Assembly (NCBI GenBank): GCA_040385645.1
Contig: JAZKGZ010000005.1
Span: 1-64,000 of the forward strand
Source of the DNA: JANXSS01 sp040385645
Lineage (GTDB): Bacteria; Pseudomonadota; Gammaproteobacteria; Burkholderiales; Burkholderiaceae_D
Reading direction: 5' to 3'
DNA: 64,000 bases
Position numbers and translations under genes: made by a program. Below, in pieces: positions 1-8,119 of the stretch. Below the pieces are notes generated by a model, which was not told the DNA's origin, ran no database searches, and was given only the letters and a program-made list of their open reading frames with translations. Numbering within the stretch: the first letter of the stretch is position 1; every line of letters begins with the position of its first letter.

Positions 1-77
1 AGGCGCGTAGCTCAGCTGGTTAGAGCACTACCTTGACATGGTAGGGGTCGTTGGTTCGAGTCCAATCGTGCCTACCA
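1..77 (+). tRNA. tRNA-Val (anticodon GAC)
   Basis: Complete cloverleaf. The 7-bp acceptor stem pairs bases 1-7 with 67-73 (one G-T pair). The anticodon stem CTACC/GGTAG encloses the loop TTGACAT, putting anticodon GAC at 35-37. A TTCGAGT T-loop region is present, the discriminator is A74, and CCA at 75-77 is encoded. It reads valine GUC/GUU codons. The gene starts at the first base of the window, so its promoter, or an upstream tRNA in the same transcript, lies outside. Confidence 0.96.
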
Positions 78-297
78 AAAAATTTCCGGCACTGGTCTTT
101 GCAAATTTTTTGGTGATGTAATAGATGTTGTGGCAAGATTAGATGCAGCAACATTGAAATGTAAGCTCATGTTTTTGTTCATCCGTTTTCATGTAAGAAC
201 GAGAAAGGCATTTTGGTTATGACACCGCGAACTACCAATACAACGGTTTGTAAGCGACACTAGTCGAAACCTTTTTCATCATTGCATCTGGAAAAAG

Positions 298-320
298 CGC
301 GGCTAGTCCGCGTTTTTTTT
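298..320 (+). terminator. Intrinsic terminator between tRNA-Val and thrS
   Basis: CGCGG and CCGCG arms close a 5-base loop (CTAGT) and are followed by eight T residues. It probably ends the tRNA-Val transcript. It lies only about 70 bases before the thrS start, so it could also act as an attenuator if thrS is transcribed from further upstream. I see no leader peptide or antiterminator fold that would prove attenuation. The rest of 78-391 holds no gene I can support. Confidence 0.8.
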
Positions 321-391
321 CGTCCGCATTTTCCTTGTTATTTTTTACATGCCGGCGCACTTTATCGAGTAACGCCGTCGCGGAGAGCACC

Positions 392-2299
392 ATGGTCACA
401 ATCAGTCTTCCAGATGGTTCCCAACGGCAGTTCGACGGCCCATTGTCGGTTGCGCAAGTCGCTGCCAGCATTGGCGCCGGCTTGGCCAAAGCAGCGCTCG
501 CCGGTAAAGTCGACGGTAAAGTCGTCGATACCTCCTTCGTAATCGATCGCGACGCGGAGCTGGCAATCATCACCGACAAGGATGTGGAGGGTCTGGATGT
601 GATTCGGCATTCGGCGGCACATTTGCTGGCATATGCCGTCAAGGCGCTGTTTCCCGAGGCGCAGGTGACGATCGGTCCGGTGATCGACAACGGCTTTTAC
701 TACGACTTCTCGTACAAGCGTCCGTTCACGCCGGAAGACCTCGCAGCCATCGAAAAAAAGATGATGGAACTGGCGAAGAAGGACGAGCCAGTCACCCGGA
801 GGGAGGTTCCGCGCGACGAGGCAGTCGCTTATTTCAAGTCGCTCGGCGAGCGTTACAAAGCCGAGATCATCGAATCGATCCCGGCCGACCAGCCAGTGTC
901 GCTCTATGCGGAGGGCGGTTTTACCGATCTTTGCCGCGGCCCCCATGTTCCCTCGACCGGCAAGCTCAAGGTTTTCAAGCTCATGAAGCTGGCTGGTGCT
1001 TACTGGCGCGGCGACTCGAAAAATGAAATGCTTCAGCGAATCTACGGCACTGCATGGGCGCGCAAGGAGGAGCAGGAAGCCTATCTGCACATGCTTGAGG
1101 AGGCCGACAAGCGCGACCACCGTAAGTTAGGGCGCGCACTCGATCTGTTTCACTTCCAGGAAGAAGCGCCGGGCCTGATTTTTTGGCACCCCAAGGGCTG
1201 GACCGTCTGGCAGCAGGTGGAGCAGTACATGCGTGGCATTTACCAGGATAACGGCTACCAGGAAGTCAAAGCGCCGCAGATTCTCGACATCAGCATGTGG
1301 GAAAAATCCGGCCACTGGGAAAACTATAAAGAAAACATGTTCACGACGGAGTCGGAAAACCGTTCGTACGCCTTGAAGCCCATGAATTGCCCGGGCCATG
1401 TGCAGATCTTTCGTTCAGATATGCGCTCCTATCGGGATCTGCCGCTACGTTATGGCGAATTCGGTCAGTGCCATCGAAACGAACCCTCGGGTTCCCTGCA
1501 CGGCATGATGCGCGTACGCGGCTTTACGCAGGACGATGGCCATGTCTTTTGTACCGAAGACCAGATACAGGACGAGTGCATCGCCTTCACCGAACTGTTG
1601 CAACGGGTGTACAAAGATTTCGGTTTTACCGACATCATCTATAAAGTCGCAACGCGTCCTGAAAAGCGCGTCGGCAGCGACGAGGCTTGGGATAAAGCTG
1701 AAAATGCTTTGATCGAGTCGCTCAAGCGCTCTGGTTTTGATTATGAAATTTCGCCGGGCGAAGGCGCATTTTACGGTCCAAAAATCGAGTACACCTTGAA
1801 AGATGCGATCGGGCGTACTTGGCAGTGCGGTACGATGCAGGTCGATTTCTCCATGCCGACCCGGCTCGGGGCCGAGTATGTCGCGCAGGACAACACCCGC
1901 AAAGTACCTGTGATGTTGCATCGGGCTATTCTTGGCTCGCTGGAACGGTTTATCGGTATGTTGATCGAAAACTATTCGGGTGCATTGCCGATGTGGCTTG
2001 CACCAATTCAAATTGGCGTTTTAAATATTTCGGAAGCGCAGGCGGAATATGCGCAAGGCGTAGCACAAAACCTGAAGAAACAAGGGTTTAGAGTTGCACT
2101 AGATTTGCGTAATGAGAAAATAACCTTTAAAATACGCGAGCATTCGGTCCAAAAGCTGCCTTATATCATCGTCATCGGTGACAAGGAGCGGGATGCAAGT
2201 ACAGTGGCCGTGCGTGCGCGAGGCAATCTCGATCTGGGCGTCATGCCTATCGAAGATTTGGTAAAACGACTGCAACACGATGTCGATACCAAAACCTGA
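392..2299 (+). CDS. thrS: Threonyl-tRNA synthetase
   Basis: Charges tRNA-Thr in the cytoplasm (class II synthetase). The 635-residue product has an N-terminal TGS domain, then the editing domain with HSAAH at residues 73-77 and the later CRGPH motif. The catalytic core carries NCPGH, the motif 2 stretch RYGEFGQCHR and the motif 3 stretch HRAILGSLERF, with an anticodon-binding domain at the C-terminus. The ATG at 392 gives the usual N-terminus MVTISLPDGS and has a GAGAG ribosome site just upstream. An in-frame ATG at 335 would add 19 residues foreign to the family, so I reject it. First gene of the thrS-infC-rpmI-rplT-pheST cluster; infC follows after 44 bases. Confidence 0.97.
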   Translation: MVTISLPDGSQRQFDGPLSVAQVAASIGAGLAKAALAGKVDGKVVDTSFVIDRDAELAIITDKDVEGLDVIRHSAAHLLAYAVKALFPEAQVTIGPVIDNGFYYDFSYKRPFTPEDLAAIEKKMMELAKKDEPVTRREVPRDEAVAYFKSLGERYKAEIIESIPADQPVSLYAEGGFTDLCRGPHVPSTGKLKVFKLMKLAGAYWRGDSKNEMLQRIYGTAWARKEEQEAYLHMLEEADKRDHRKLGRALDLFHFQEEAPGLIFWHPKGWTVWQQVEQYMRGIYQDNGYQEVKAPQILDISMWEKSGHWENYKENMFTTESENRSYALKPMNCPGHVQIFRSDMRSYRDLPLRYGEFGQCHRNEPSGSLHGMMRVRGFTQDDGHVFCTEDQIQDECIAFTELLQRVYKDFGFTDIIYKVATRPEKRVGSDEAWDKAENALIESLKRSGFDYEISPGEGAFYGPKIEYTLKDAIGRTWQCGTMQVDFSMPTRLGAEYVAQDNTRKVPVMLHRAILGSLERFIGMLIENYSGALPMWLAPIQIGVLNISEAQAEYAQGVAQNLKKQGFRVALDLRNEKITFKIREHSVQKLPYIIVIGDKERDASTVAVRARGNLDLGVMPIEDLVKRLQHDVDTKT

Positions 2300-2343
2300 G
2301 CGGCTCGCACGGCCTAACTATTTGACTTTAAAAGGAAATTACA

Positions 2344-2865
2344 ATAGCTACTGATAAGTCGCACCGCATCAACGGTGAAATCACTGCACCTGAACTCCGC
2401 CTCAGCGGAGTCGAGAATGAAGCGCTGGGTATCGTAAGTCTTGCCGAAGCGTTTCGCCTAGCTGAAGAAGCGAACGTCGATCTGGTGGAAATTGCGCCGA
2501 CGGCCCAGCCACCAGTCGCGCGCTTGATGGATTACGGCAAGTTCAAGTACTCCGAACAGAAAAAAGCGCACGAAGCCAAACTCAAGCAGAAGATCATTTT
2601 GGTCAAGGAAGTCAAATTCCGGCCGGGCACCGATGATGGCGACTACAACATCAAGCTGCGTAATCTGATCAAGTTTCTCGACGAAGGTGATAAGACAAAA
2701 ATCACCCTCCGTTTCCGCGGCCGGGAAATGGCGCACCAGGATATCGGTGTACGCATGCTAGAGCGTTTGAAGCTCGATCTCGCCGAATACGGTCAGGTTG
2801 AGCAGTGGCCGAAGATGGAAGGCCGGCAAATGATTATGGTACTGGCACCGAAGAAAAAGAAATAG
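2344..2865 (+). CDS. infC: Translation initiation factor IF-3 (non-ATG start, ATA)
   Basis: IF-3 binds the 30S subunit and proofreads start-codon choice. The product is 173 residues and begins (M)ATDKSHRINGEI, as in other betaproteobacterial IF-3 proteins, followed by the N-domain, the Lys-rich linker around GKFKYSEQKKAHEAKLKQK, and the C-domain ending in APKKKK. There is no ATG, GTG or TTG at the right place. The ATA codon at 2344 lies 8 bases after an AAGGA ribosome site, whereas the in-frame ATT at 2338 is too close to it. A rare start codon is established for infC and lets IF-3 repress its own translation. The first in-frame ATG is at 2485 and would delete the N-domain. The spacer to rpmI is 181 bases. 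Confidence 0.95.
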   Translation: MATDKSHRINGEITAPELRLSGVENEALGIVSLAEAFRLAEEANVDLVEIAPTAQPPVARLMDYGKFKYSEQKKAHEAKLKQKIILVKEVKFRPGTDDGDYNIKLRNLIKFLDEGDKTKITLRFRGREMAHQDIGVRMLERLKLDLAEYGQVEQWPKMEGRQMIMVLAPKKKK

Positions 2866-3046
2866 TCAGGCGCAGTTGGTCTGGCAGCAAGGAATCTGCA
2901 GCAAGCACCGTTTTAACGGGTAGCTTTTGCGATGGCAGCGGACTCGATTCCGCTGCATAACAAGTGAAAGCAGGCATCCAAGTGCAATGAAATATTGCCA
3001 CCTGCAATCATATAAAAGTGGAGCTGTCTTCAAGACAGTGATCGTC
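2866..3046 (+). promoter_or_regulatory. rpmI-rplT leader region with hairpins
   Basis: This 181-base spacer contains a strong hairpin at 2935-2956 (8-bp arms GCAGCGGA/TCCGCTGC, 6-base loop) and a second, CTGTC/GACAG, at 3024-3038, only 8 bases before the rpmI ATG. In other bacteria the rpmI-rplT leader is the target of L20 autoregulation. The second hairpin would cover the weak rpmI ribosome site, which fits that idea. The regulatory role is inference; the inverted repeats are seen. Confidence 0.4.
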
Positions 3047-3244
3047 ATGCCAAAAATGAAGACAAAAAGTAGCGCGAAGAAGCGTTTTCGCGTACGCCCG
3101 GGTGGGACCATCAAGCGGGGCGCGGCGTTCAAGCGTCATATCCTGACCAAAAAGACTACCAAGACCAAACGCCAATTGCGCGGCTCGAAAGAAGTCCATG
3201 ATACAAACATGGTGTCCGTTCGCGCAATGATGCCGTTCGCCTAA
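3047..3244 (+). CDS. rpmI: 50S ribosomal protein L35
   Basis: The 65-residue, very basic product starts MPKMKTKSSAKKRFRVRPGG and ends VSVRAMMPFA, the complete L35 family length. It is a structural protein of the large subunit. Upstream in-frame ATG codons (from 2927) would add about 40 unrelated residues and are rejected. No good Shine-Dalgarno sequence precedes the ATG; a CTGTC/GACAG hairpin lies there instead, suggesting translational control. rplT follows after 24 bases in the usual co-transcribed order. Confidence 0.97.
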   Translation: MPKMKTKSSAKKRFRVRPGGTIKRGAAFKRHILTKKTTKTKRQLRGSKEVHDTNMVSVRAMMPFA

Positions 3245-3268
3245 CCCCTCACCACATCAGGAGAATAT

Positions 3269-3631
3269 ATGCCTAGAGTAAAACGTGGGGTCACGGCGCG
3301 GGCCCGTCATAAAAAAGTCCTCGACCAGGCCAAAGGCTATCGCGGTCGTCGTAGTAAGGTTTATCGGATTGCCAAGCAGGCGGTCATGCGTGCAGGGCAA
3401 TATGCCTACCGCGATCGCCGCAATAAAAAGCGGGTTTTCCGCGCGTTGTGGATCACCCGTATCAACGCAGCGTCGCGTGAGCACGGTATGACTTACAGCG
3501 TATTCATGAATGGTTTGAAGCGTGCCTCTATCGGACTAGACCGCAAGGTGCTGGCTGATATGGCTGTAATGGACAAACCTGCATTCGCCGCAATCGTCAA
3601 TCAGGTGAAGGCGAATTTTGCTGCAGCATAA
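3269..3631 (+). CDS. rplT: 50S ribosomal protein L20
   Basis: The 120-residue basic product begins MPRVKRGVTARARHKKVLDQ and matches L20 along its whole length. L20 binds 23S rRNA early in large-subunit assembly and, in several bacteria, represses its own operon through the rpmI leader. A good AGGAGA ribosome site lies 6 bases before the ATG. Two hairpins separate it from pheS. Confidence 0.97.
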   Translation: MPRVKRGVTARARHKKVLDQAKGYRGRRSKVYRIAKQAVMRAGQYAYRDRRNKKRVFRALWITRINAASREHGMTYSVFMNGLKRASIGLDRKVLADMAVMDKPAFAAIVNQVKANFAAA

Positions 3632-3636
3632 TGCCG

Positions 3637-3720
3637 CTGCCTGAATAAATCAGGCAGTTTGTAGAAGTCTTTAGTATCTAGGCGGGGCAGAGGTCGATCA
3701 CCTGTGCCCCGTTTTATTTT
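3637..3720 (+). terminator. Two hairpins between rplT and pheS, the second an intrinsic terminator or attenuator
   Basis: Hairpin 1 at 3637-3657 has perfect 8-bp arms CTGCCTGA/TCAGGCAG around ATAAA, but no T run. Hairpin 2 at 3683-3711 is a long GC-rich stem (CGGGGCA, then AGGT, one G-G mismatch) with loop CGATC, followed by TTTTATTTT. The second has terminator form and lies 35 bases before pheS. In enterobacteria pheST is attenuated at this point through a phenylalanine-rich leader peptide. Here I see no Phe-rich leader, so attenuation is only a possibility. Confidence 0.65.
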
Positions 3721-3754
3721 CAGCATGGCTTCACTAGGAAGCGGAAGAACCTGC

Positions 3755-4771
3755 ATGAGTCTTTTAGAACAACTCGTCGTACAGGCGACGTCCGATTTTA
3801 CTGCAGCAGTCGATGCCGCCGCCCTCGAAAATGCTAAAGCGAAATACCTTGGCAAGACCGGCGAAATTACGCTGTTGATGAAAGGCCTGGGCAAGCTCGG
3901 GCCGGATGAACGTAAGCTGCAGGGCGCAGTGATCAATACCGCCAAGGAGCGGATCGAGACGGCATTGAACGCGCGTCGTGCAGCCATGGCAAATGCCCAG
4001 ATGCAGAGTCGTTTAGATGCGGAGGCGGTCGATGTCACGCTGCCCGGCCGCGGCCGCTCCGTAGGCGGAATTCATCCGGTTATGCGCAGTTGGGAGCGGG
4101 TCGAACAGATTTTCGCATCGATCGGTTTCGATGTGGCGGACGGGCCCGAGATCGAAACCGATTGGACCAATTTCACAGCCTTGAACAGCCCTGAGAATCA
4201 TCCTGCGCGGTCCATGCAAGATACGTTTTATATCGACGGCAAGGATGCGACAGGCAAGCCGCTGCTGCTGCGTACGCATACCAGCCCCATGCAAGTACGG
4301 TATGCGCGCATGCACAAGCCGCCGATCAAGGTGATCGCTCCTGGGCGCACTTATCGCGTCGATAGCGATGCTACTCACTCACCGATGTTTCATCAGGTGG
4401 AAGGACTATGGATCGCCGAAGACATTAGCTTCGCCGATTTGAAGGGCGTCTATCTGGCATTCGTCAAAGCGTTTTTCGAAACCGACGACTTACAGGTACG
4501 CTTTCGGCCGTCCTACTTCCCATTCACCGAGCCGTCTGCAGAAATCGACATCGCTTTCGGAAGCGGTCCGCTGAAAGGTCGCTGGCTGGAAGTCTCTGGG
4601 GCTGGCCAGGTGCATCCGACAGTGGTACGCAACATGGGCCTCGATCCGGAGCAGTACATCGGCTTCGCATTCGGCTCGGGCCTCGAACGACTGACCATGC
4701 TGCGTTATGGCATCAACGACCTGCGCCTGTTTTATGAGGGCGACCTGCGGTTTTTAAAGCAGTTCAATTAG
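3755..4771 (+). CDS. pheS: Phenylalanyl-tRNA synthetase alpha subunit
   Basis: Catalytic subunit of the alpha2-beta2 PheRS that charges tRNA-Phe. The 338-residue product has an N-terminal coiled-coil arm (residues 1-90) and a class II core with HPARSMQDTFYI, RTHTSPMQVR, the motif around FHQVEG, and the C-terminal GFGSGLERLTMLRYG-type motif 3. The ATG at 3755 (MSLLEQLVVQATSD) has GGAAG 7 bases upstream; an in-frame ATG at 3704 lies inside the terminator hairpin and is rejected. Its stop codon TAG lies inside the first unit of a 13-bp tandem repeat that fills most of the spacer to pheT. Confidence 0.97.
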   Translation: MSLLEQLVVQATSDFTAAVDAAALENAKAKYLGKTGEITLLMKGLGKLGPDERKLQGAVINTAKERIETALNARRAAMANAQMQSRLDAEAVDVTLPGRGRSVGGIHPVMRSWERVEQIFASIGFDVADGPEIETDWTNFTALNSPENHPARSMQDTFYIDGKDATGKPLLLRTHTSPMQVRYARMHKPPIKVIAPGRTYRVDSDATHSPMFHQVEGLWIAEDISFADLKGVYLAFVKAFFETDDLQVRFRPSYFPFTEPSAEIDIAFGSGPLKGRWLEVSGAGQVHPTVVRNMGLDPEQYIGFAFGSGLERLTMLRYGINDLRLFYEGDLRFLKQFN

Positions 4772-4816
4772 GCAACCCAATTAAGCATCTCAATTAAGCA
4801 TTTCAATTAGGCGACT
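4765..4816 (+). repeat. 13-bp tandem repeat at the pheS/pheT junction
   Basis: Four consecutive 13-base units start at 4765, 4778, 4791 and 4804 with consensus CAATTARGCANYY. The first contains the pheS stop (AATTAG), and each later unit carries an AATTAA or AATTAG of the same form. The array ends 10 bases before the pheT ATG. It looks like local slippage duplication of the end of pheS. Confidence 0.85.
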
Positions 4817-4826
4817 GTGACGAACC

Positions 4827-7256
4827 ATGCAATTTTCTGAAAACTGGTTGCGCACCATGGCCAACCCGGACATTCGCTCCGAGCAATTGGCACACCTGCT
4901 TACCATGTCGGGGTTGGAGGTCGAAGAAGTCGGTGCGGTGGCTCCGGCTTTCTCAAACGTTGTGGTGGCCGAAGTACTGGAAACTTCTCAGCACCCGAAT
5001 GCAGACCGTTTGACTGTTTGCCGAATCGACGCGGGCCTTCACAAGCACCTGACGGTAGTATGTGGCGCATCCAACGTCGGCGTGGGGCTGAAAGTCGCGT
5101 GTGCTTTGCCGGGTGCGATACTGCCACCCGCCAAGGATGCCAAGCCGATCGAAATCAAGGTCGGTCAATTACGTGGCGTCGAATCCGAGGGCATGCTGTG
5201 CTCGGCGCGTGAGCTAGGGATCACCGAGGATCATGCGGGTATTCTTGTGTTGCCGGTTGAGGCACCAGTAGGCAAGGATATTCGGGCCTATCTGGACCTG
5301 GACGACGCAATACTTACACTAAAACTCACGCCGAATCGCGCCGATTGTCTGTCCATATTAGGGGTTGCTCGGGAAACTTCGGCTTTGACAGGCACGGTGC
5401 TTTCGTTGCCGGTTTGGCAGAGCGTGGCCGCGACATTTGATGAGCGGTTGCCGGTCAAATTAAGCGCTCCCGATCTGTGCGGCCGGTTCGCTGGCCGGGT
5501 GATCCGGGGCCTTGATGCCCGGGCAAAGACACCGGAGTGGATCAAACAACGGCTCGAACGATGTGGTCAGCGCTGTGTATCGGCATTGGTCGATATTTCG
5601 AACTACGTGATGCTCGAACTGGGCCAGCCGACGCATGTGTTCGATCTGGCAAAAATCCAGGGCGGTCTGGAAGTGCGCTGGGGGCGGCAGGGTGAGGCGC
5701 TGAAGCTGCTAGGCGGTGCGGTGGTGACGTTGGACGACCGCGTCGGGGTCGTTGCCGATGGTCGTGCGGTGCAGTCGCTGGCCGGTATCATGGGTGGCGA
5801 TGCCGCTTCCGTGAGTTTTGAAACGCAGGACGTATACATCGAAGCTGCTTTCTGGCATCCGCATGCCATACAAGGGCGTACCCGGCGCTTTAACATCGCC
5901 ACCGACGCAGCCCATCGCTTCGAGCGAGGCGTCGATGCTGCAGCGACGGTCGAGTGCCTGGAACGTGTCACTGCCTTGATCGTCGAAATATGCGGTCAGA
6001 AAGGTTTGACGCAAGTCGGTCCGGTAGACGATCAAGTGATTAATACTCCTTCGCGCAATCCGGTTCAAATGCGCCTGGCCCGCGCAGTACGCGTGATCGG
6101 CGTACCGTTGGATGAAGCACGTGTGACGGAAATATTCACGCGCCTCGGATTGACGCACTCTTACGCCGACGGCGTGTTTACCGTCACACCACCGGCTTAT
6201 CGCTTCGATCTTGAAATCGAAGAGGATCTGATCGAGGAAGTGGCCCGAGTTTTCGGTTATGAAAACATCCCGGCATTACCGCCCGTCGCACCGAATATTC
6301 TCCGCCTGCCGCCCGAGCGGCAACGCTCGGTTTTTGCTATCCGGCGACTTTTGGCGGCTTTTGACTACCAGGAAGTCGTCAATTACAGCTTTGTGGATGC
6401 GGCATGGGAGATGGATTTTGCCGGCAATGCCGCACCGGTGAAGGTCGTCAATCCGATTGCCAGCCACATGAGCACGATGCGTTCTACCCTGGTCGGCAGT
6501 TTGATTGCCAACCTGCGTTACAACCTTAACCGTAAGGTAAGTCGCATTCGTCTCTTCGAGCTCGGCGCTGTGTTTATGCACGACGCAAGCGTCGCCGATG
6601 GACCGTTATCCGTCGCAGGTTTCGATCAACCCAAGCGCGTCGCTGCCATCGCTTGCGGTGGTGTCGTCGAAGAGCAATGGGGGCAACCGGTGCGGGTAGT
6701 CGATTTCTTCGACATGAAGGCCGATTTGGAAGCGCTGTTCGCACCGAACCTTTTGCGCTTCGAAACGACGCAACATCCAGCGCTTCATCCCGGGCGCTGC
6801 GCGCGCGTAATGCTCGATGAGCGTGACATCGGTTTTATCGGTGAACTGCATCCCCGGTGGCAGCAAAAGTACGAGCTTACGACGGCACCGATCGTATTCG
6901 AAATTACGATGGCGGCCTTGGAGCAGCGTCAAGTACCTGTGCATCAGGAAATATCGCGGTTCCCGGCAGCAGTACGCGACCTTGCGTTACTCGTCCCACA
7001 AACGATTTCAGCCCAACACCTGATCGACACATTTAACGAGCAGGCTCGAAACAACGCCCTTTGCAATATCTTGCAAGCCGTTGTTTTGTTTGATGAATAT
7101 CGTGGAAAAGGCTTGACTGAAAATGAAAAAAGCCTTGCTTTCCGATTCACCTTGCAAGATACTCATCGAACACTCCAGGACGATGCGGTGGACGCGGCGA
7201 TGCACGCTTTCGTTGAGGCCGCACAAGAAAAATATGGCGCGAAACGCCGCACCTAG
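4827..7256 (+). CDS. pheT: Phenylalanyl-tRNA synthetase beta subunit
   Basis: 809 residues, the usual size for the bacterial PheRS beta chain. It begins MQFSENWLRTM and contains the tRNA-binding OB-fold with NADRLTVCRID and VVCGASNV near residues 55-80, the B3/B4 editing domain, a B5 domain, a degenerate synthetase-like core, and a C-terminal ferredoxin-fold anticodon-binding domain (from about ISRFPAAVRDLALLV). It recognises tRNA-Phe and hydrolyses mischarged Tyr-tRNA-Phe. It follows pheS after a repeat-filled 55-base gap and precedes ihfA by 18 bases, so all probably share a transcript. Confidence 0.97.
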   Translation: MQFSENWLRTMANPDIRSEQLAHLLTMSGLEVEEVGAVAPAFSNVVVAEVLETSQHPNADRLTVCRIDAGLHKHLTVVCGASNVGVGLKVACALPGAILPPAKDAKPIEIKVGQLRGVESEGMLCSARELGITEDHAGILVLPVEAPVGKDIRAYLDLDDAILTLKLTPNRADCLSILGVARETSALTGTVLSLPVWQSVAATFDERLPVKLSAPDLCGRFAGRVIRGLDARAKTPEWIKQRLERCGQRCVSALVDISNYVMLELGQPTHVFDLAKIQGGLEVRWGRQGEALKLLGGAVVTLDDRVGVVADGRAVQSLAGIMGGDAASVSFETQDVYIEAAFWHPHAIQGRTRRFNIATDAAHRFERGVDAAATVECLERVTALIVEICGQKGLTQVGPVDDQVINTPSRNPVQMRLARAVRVIGVPLDEARVTEIFTRLGLTHSYADGVFTVTPPAYRFDLEIEEDLIEEVARVFGYENIPALPPVAPNILRLPPERQRSVFAIRRLLAAFDYQEVVNYSFVDAAWEMDFAGNAAPVKVVNPIASHMSTMRSTLVGSLIANLRYNLNRKVSRIRLFELGAVFMHDASVADGPLSVAGFDQPKRVAAIACGGVVEEQWGQPVRVVDFFDMKADLEALFAPNLLRFETTQHPALHPGRCARVMLDERDIGFIGELHPRWQQKYELTTAPIVFEITMAALEQRQVPVHQEISRFPAAVRDLALLVPQTISAQHLIDTFNEQARNNALCNILQAVVLFDEYRGKGLTENEKSLAFRFTLQDTHRTLQDDAVDAAMHAFVEAAQEKYGAKRRT

Positions 7257-7274
7257 AATGCCAATCAAGGCAGC

Positions 7275-7703
7275 ATGCAAGCTCTTATGATGAACGACGC
7301 AACAACCGCCGAGATGCAATCCGTGTTGGCAGCCGATCTCGGCCGCGCCATGATGGAAGCGAATGTGCGATCGCAAGCCGAGAAGGAATTGCCGACGCTG
7401 ACCAAGGCTGAACTTGCCGAATTGCTGTTCGAGCAGGTGGGGCTGAACAAGCGTGAAGCCAAGGATATGGTCGAAACCTTTTTCGATGAAATTCGTAATG
7501 CGCTGGAAGCAGGTGAACCAGTAAAGCTATCTGGCTTTGGCAATTTTCAGTTGCGCGACAAACCGCAACGTCCCGGTCGCAACCCCAAGACCGGCGAAGA
7601 GATTCCAATTACCGCGCGGCGCGTCGTAACATTTCATCCCAGCCAAAAATTGAAGGCGATGGTAGAAATGACGAACCATAATCCCGCCGTTCTTCCCGCG
7701 TGA
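7275..7703 (+). CDS. ihfA: Integration host factor alpha subunit
   Basis: Nucleoid DNA-bending protein that pairs with IHF-beta. The conserved core begins at LTKAELAELLFEQVGLNKRE and continues through GFGNFQLRDKPQRPGRNPKT, the DNA-inserting arm, to RRVVTFHPSQKLK. The product is 142 residues against about 100 in enterobacteria because of a roughly 40-residue N-terminal extension; I recall such extensions in Burkholderiales. The start is uncertain among ATG codons at 7275, 7287 and 7290; 7275 has AAGGCAG just upstream. Location directly after pheT is the conserved position. Confidence 0.93.
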   Translation: MQALMMNDATTAEMQSVLAADLGRAMMEANVRSQAEKELPTLTKAELAELLFEQVGLNKREAKDMVETFFDEIRNALEAGEPVKLSGFGNFQLRDKPQRPGRNPKTGEEIPITARRVVTFHPSQKLKAMVEMTNHNPAVLPA

Positions 7704-8104
7704 CTATGAACGACCGTTTGCCGAAGGTCGATGTCGGGCCATTACCGCCGATACCAGCCAAACGCTACTTTACGATCGGTGAAGTTAGCGATCTATGTGG
7801 AGTCAAAGCGCATGTACTGCGCTATTGGGAACAGGAATTTACGCAGCTTAAGCCAGTCAAACGCCGTGGTAACCGACGTTATTACCAGCACCATGAAGTA
7901 TTGTTAATTCGTCGTATCCGCAGCCTATTGTACGAGCAGGGATTTACGATCAGTGGTGCGCGCAACAAACTCGATAGCCGCGTTGCTGCCGATCTAGTTG
8001 AGACACCAGCAAGTGAATTGCCGCCGATGCCCGAGGCTAGTCTGGTGCGCGCCGAACTCAATGCAATACTTTTGCTGCTTCAGACCGAAGACATTTTTAA
8101 GTAG
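7700..8104 (+). CDS. MerR-family transcriptional regulator
   Basis: 134-residue DNA-binding protein. The MerR winged helix-turn-helix spans roughly residues 22-90: YFTIGEVSDLCGVKAHVLRYWE, here abbreviated, is the recognition segment, followed by the wing RRGNRRYYQ and the second helix pair. It lacks the cysteine signature of metal-sensing MerR proteins. The GTG at 7700 overlaps the ihfA stop; an ATG at 7706 is an equally good start. A MerR gene directly after ihfA is conserved in betaproteobacteria, and its targets are not generally known to me. It ends the translation-gene cluster. Confidence 0.9.
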   Translation: MTMNDRLPKVDVGPLPPIPAKRYFTIGEVSDLCGVKAHVLRYWEQEFTQLKPVKRRGNRRYYQHHEVLLIRRIRSLLYEQGFTISGARNKLDSRVAADLVETPASELPPMPEASLVRAELNAILLLLQTEDIFK

Positions 8105-8119
8105 CCGGTTCAGCACAGA

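Noticed and set aside
362..1120. 252-codon open frame on the minus strand opposite thrS
   Set aside because: It lies antisense to a clear full-length thrS, has no ribosome site and its protein resembles no family. A by-product of codon bias in the real gene.
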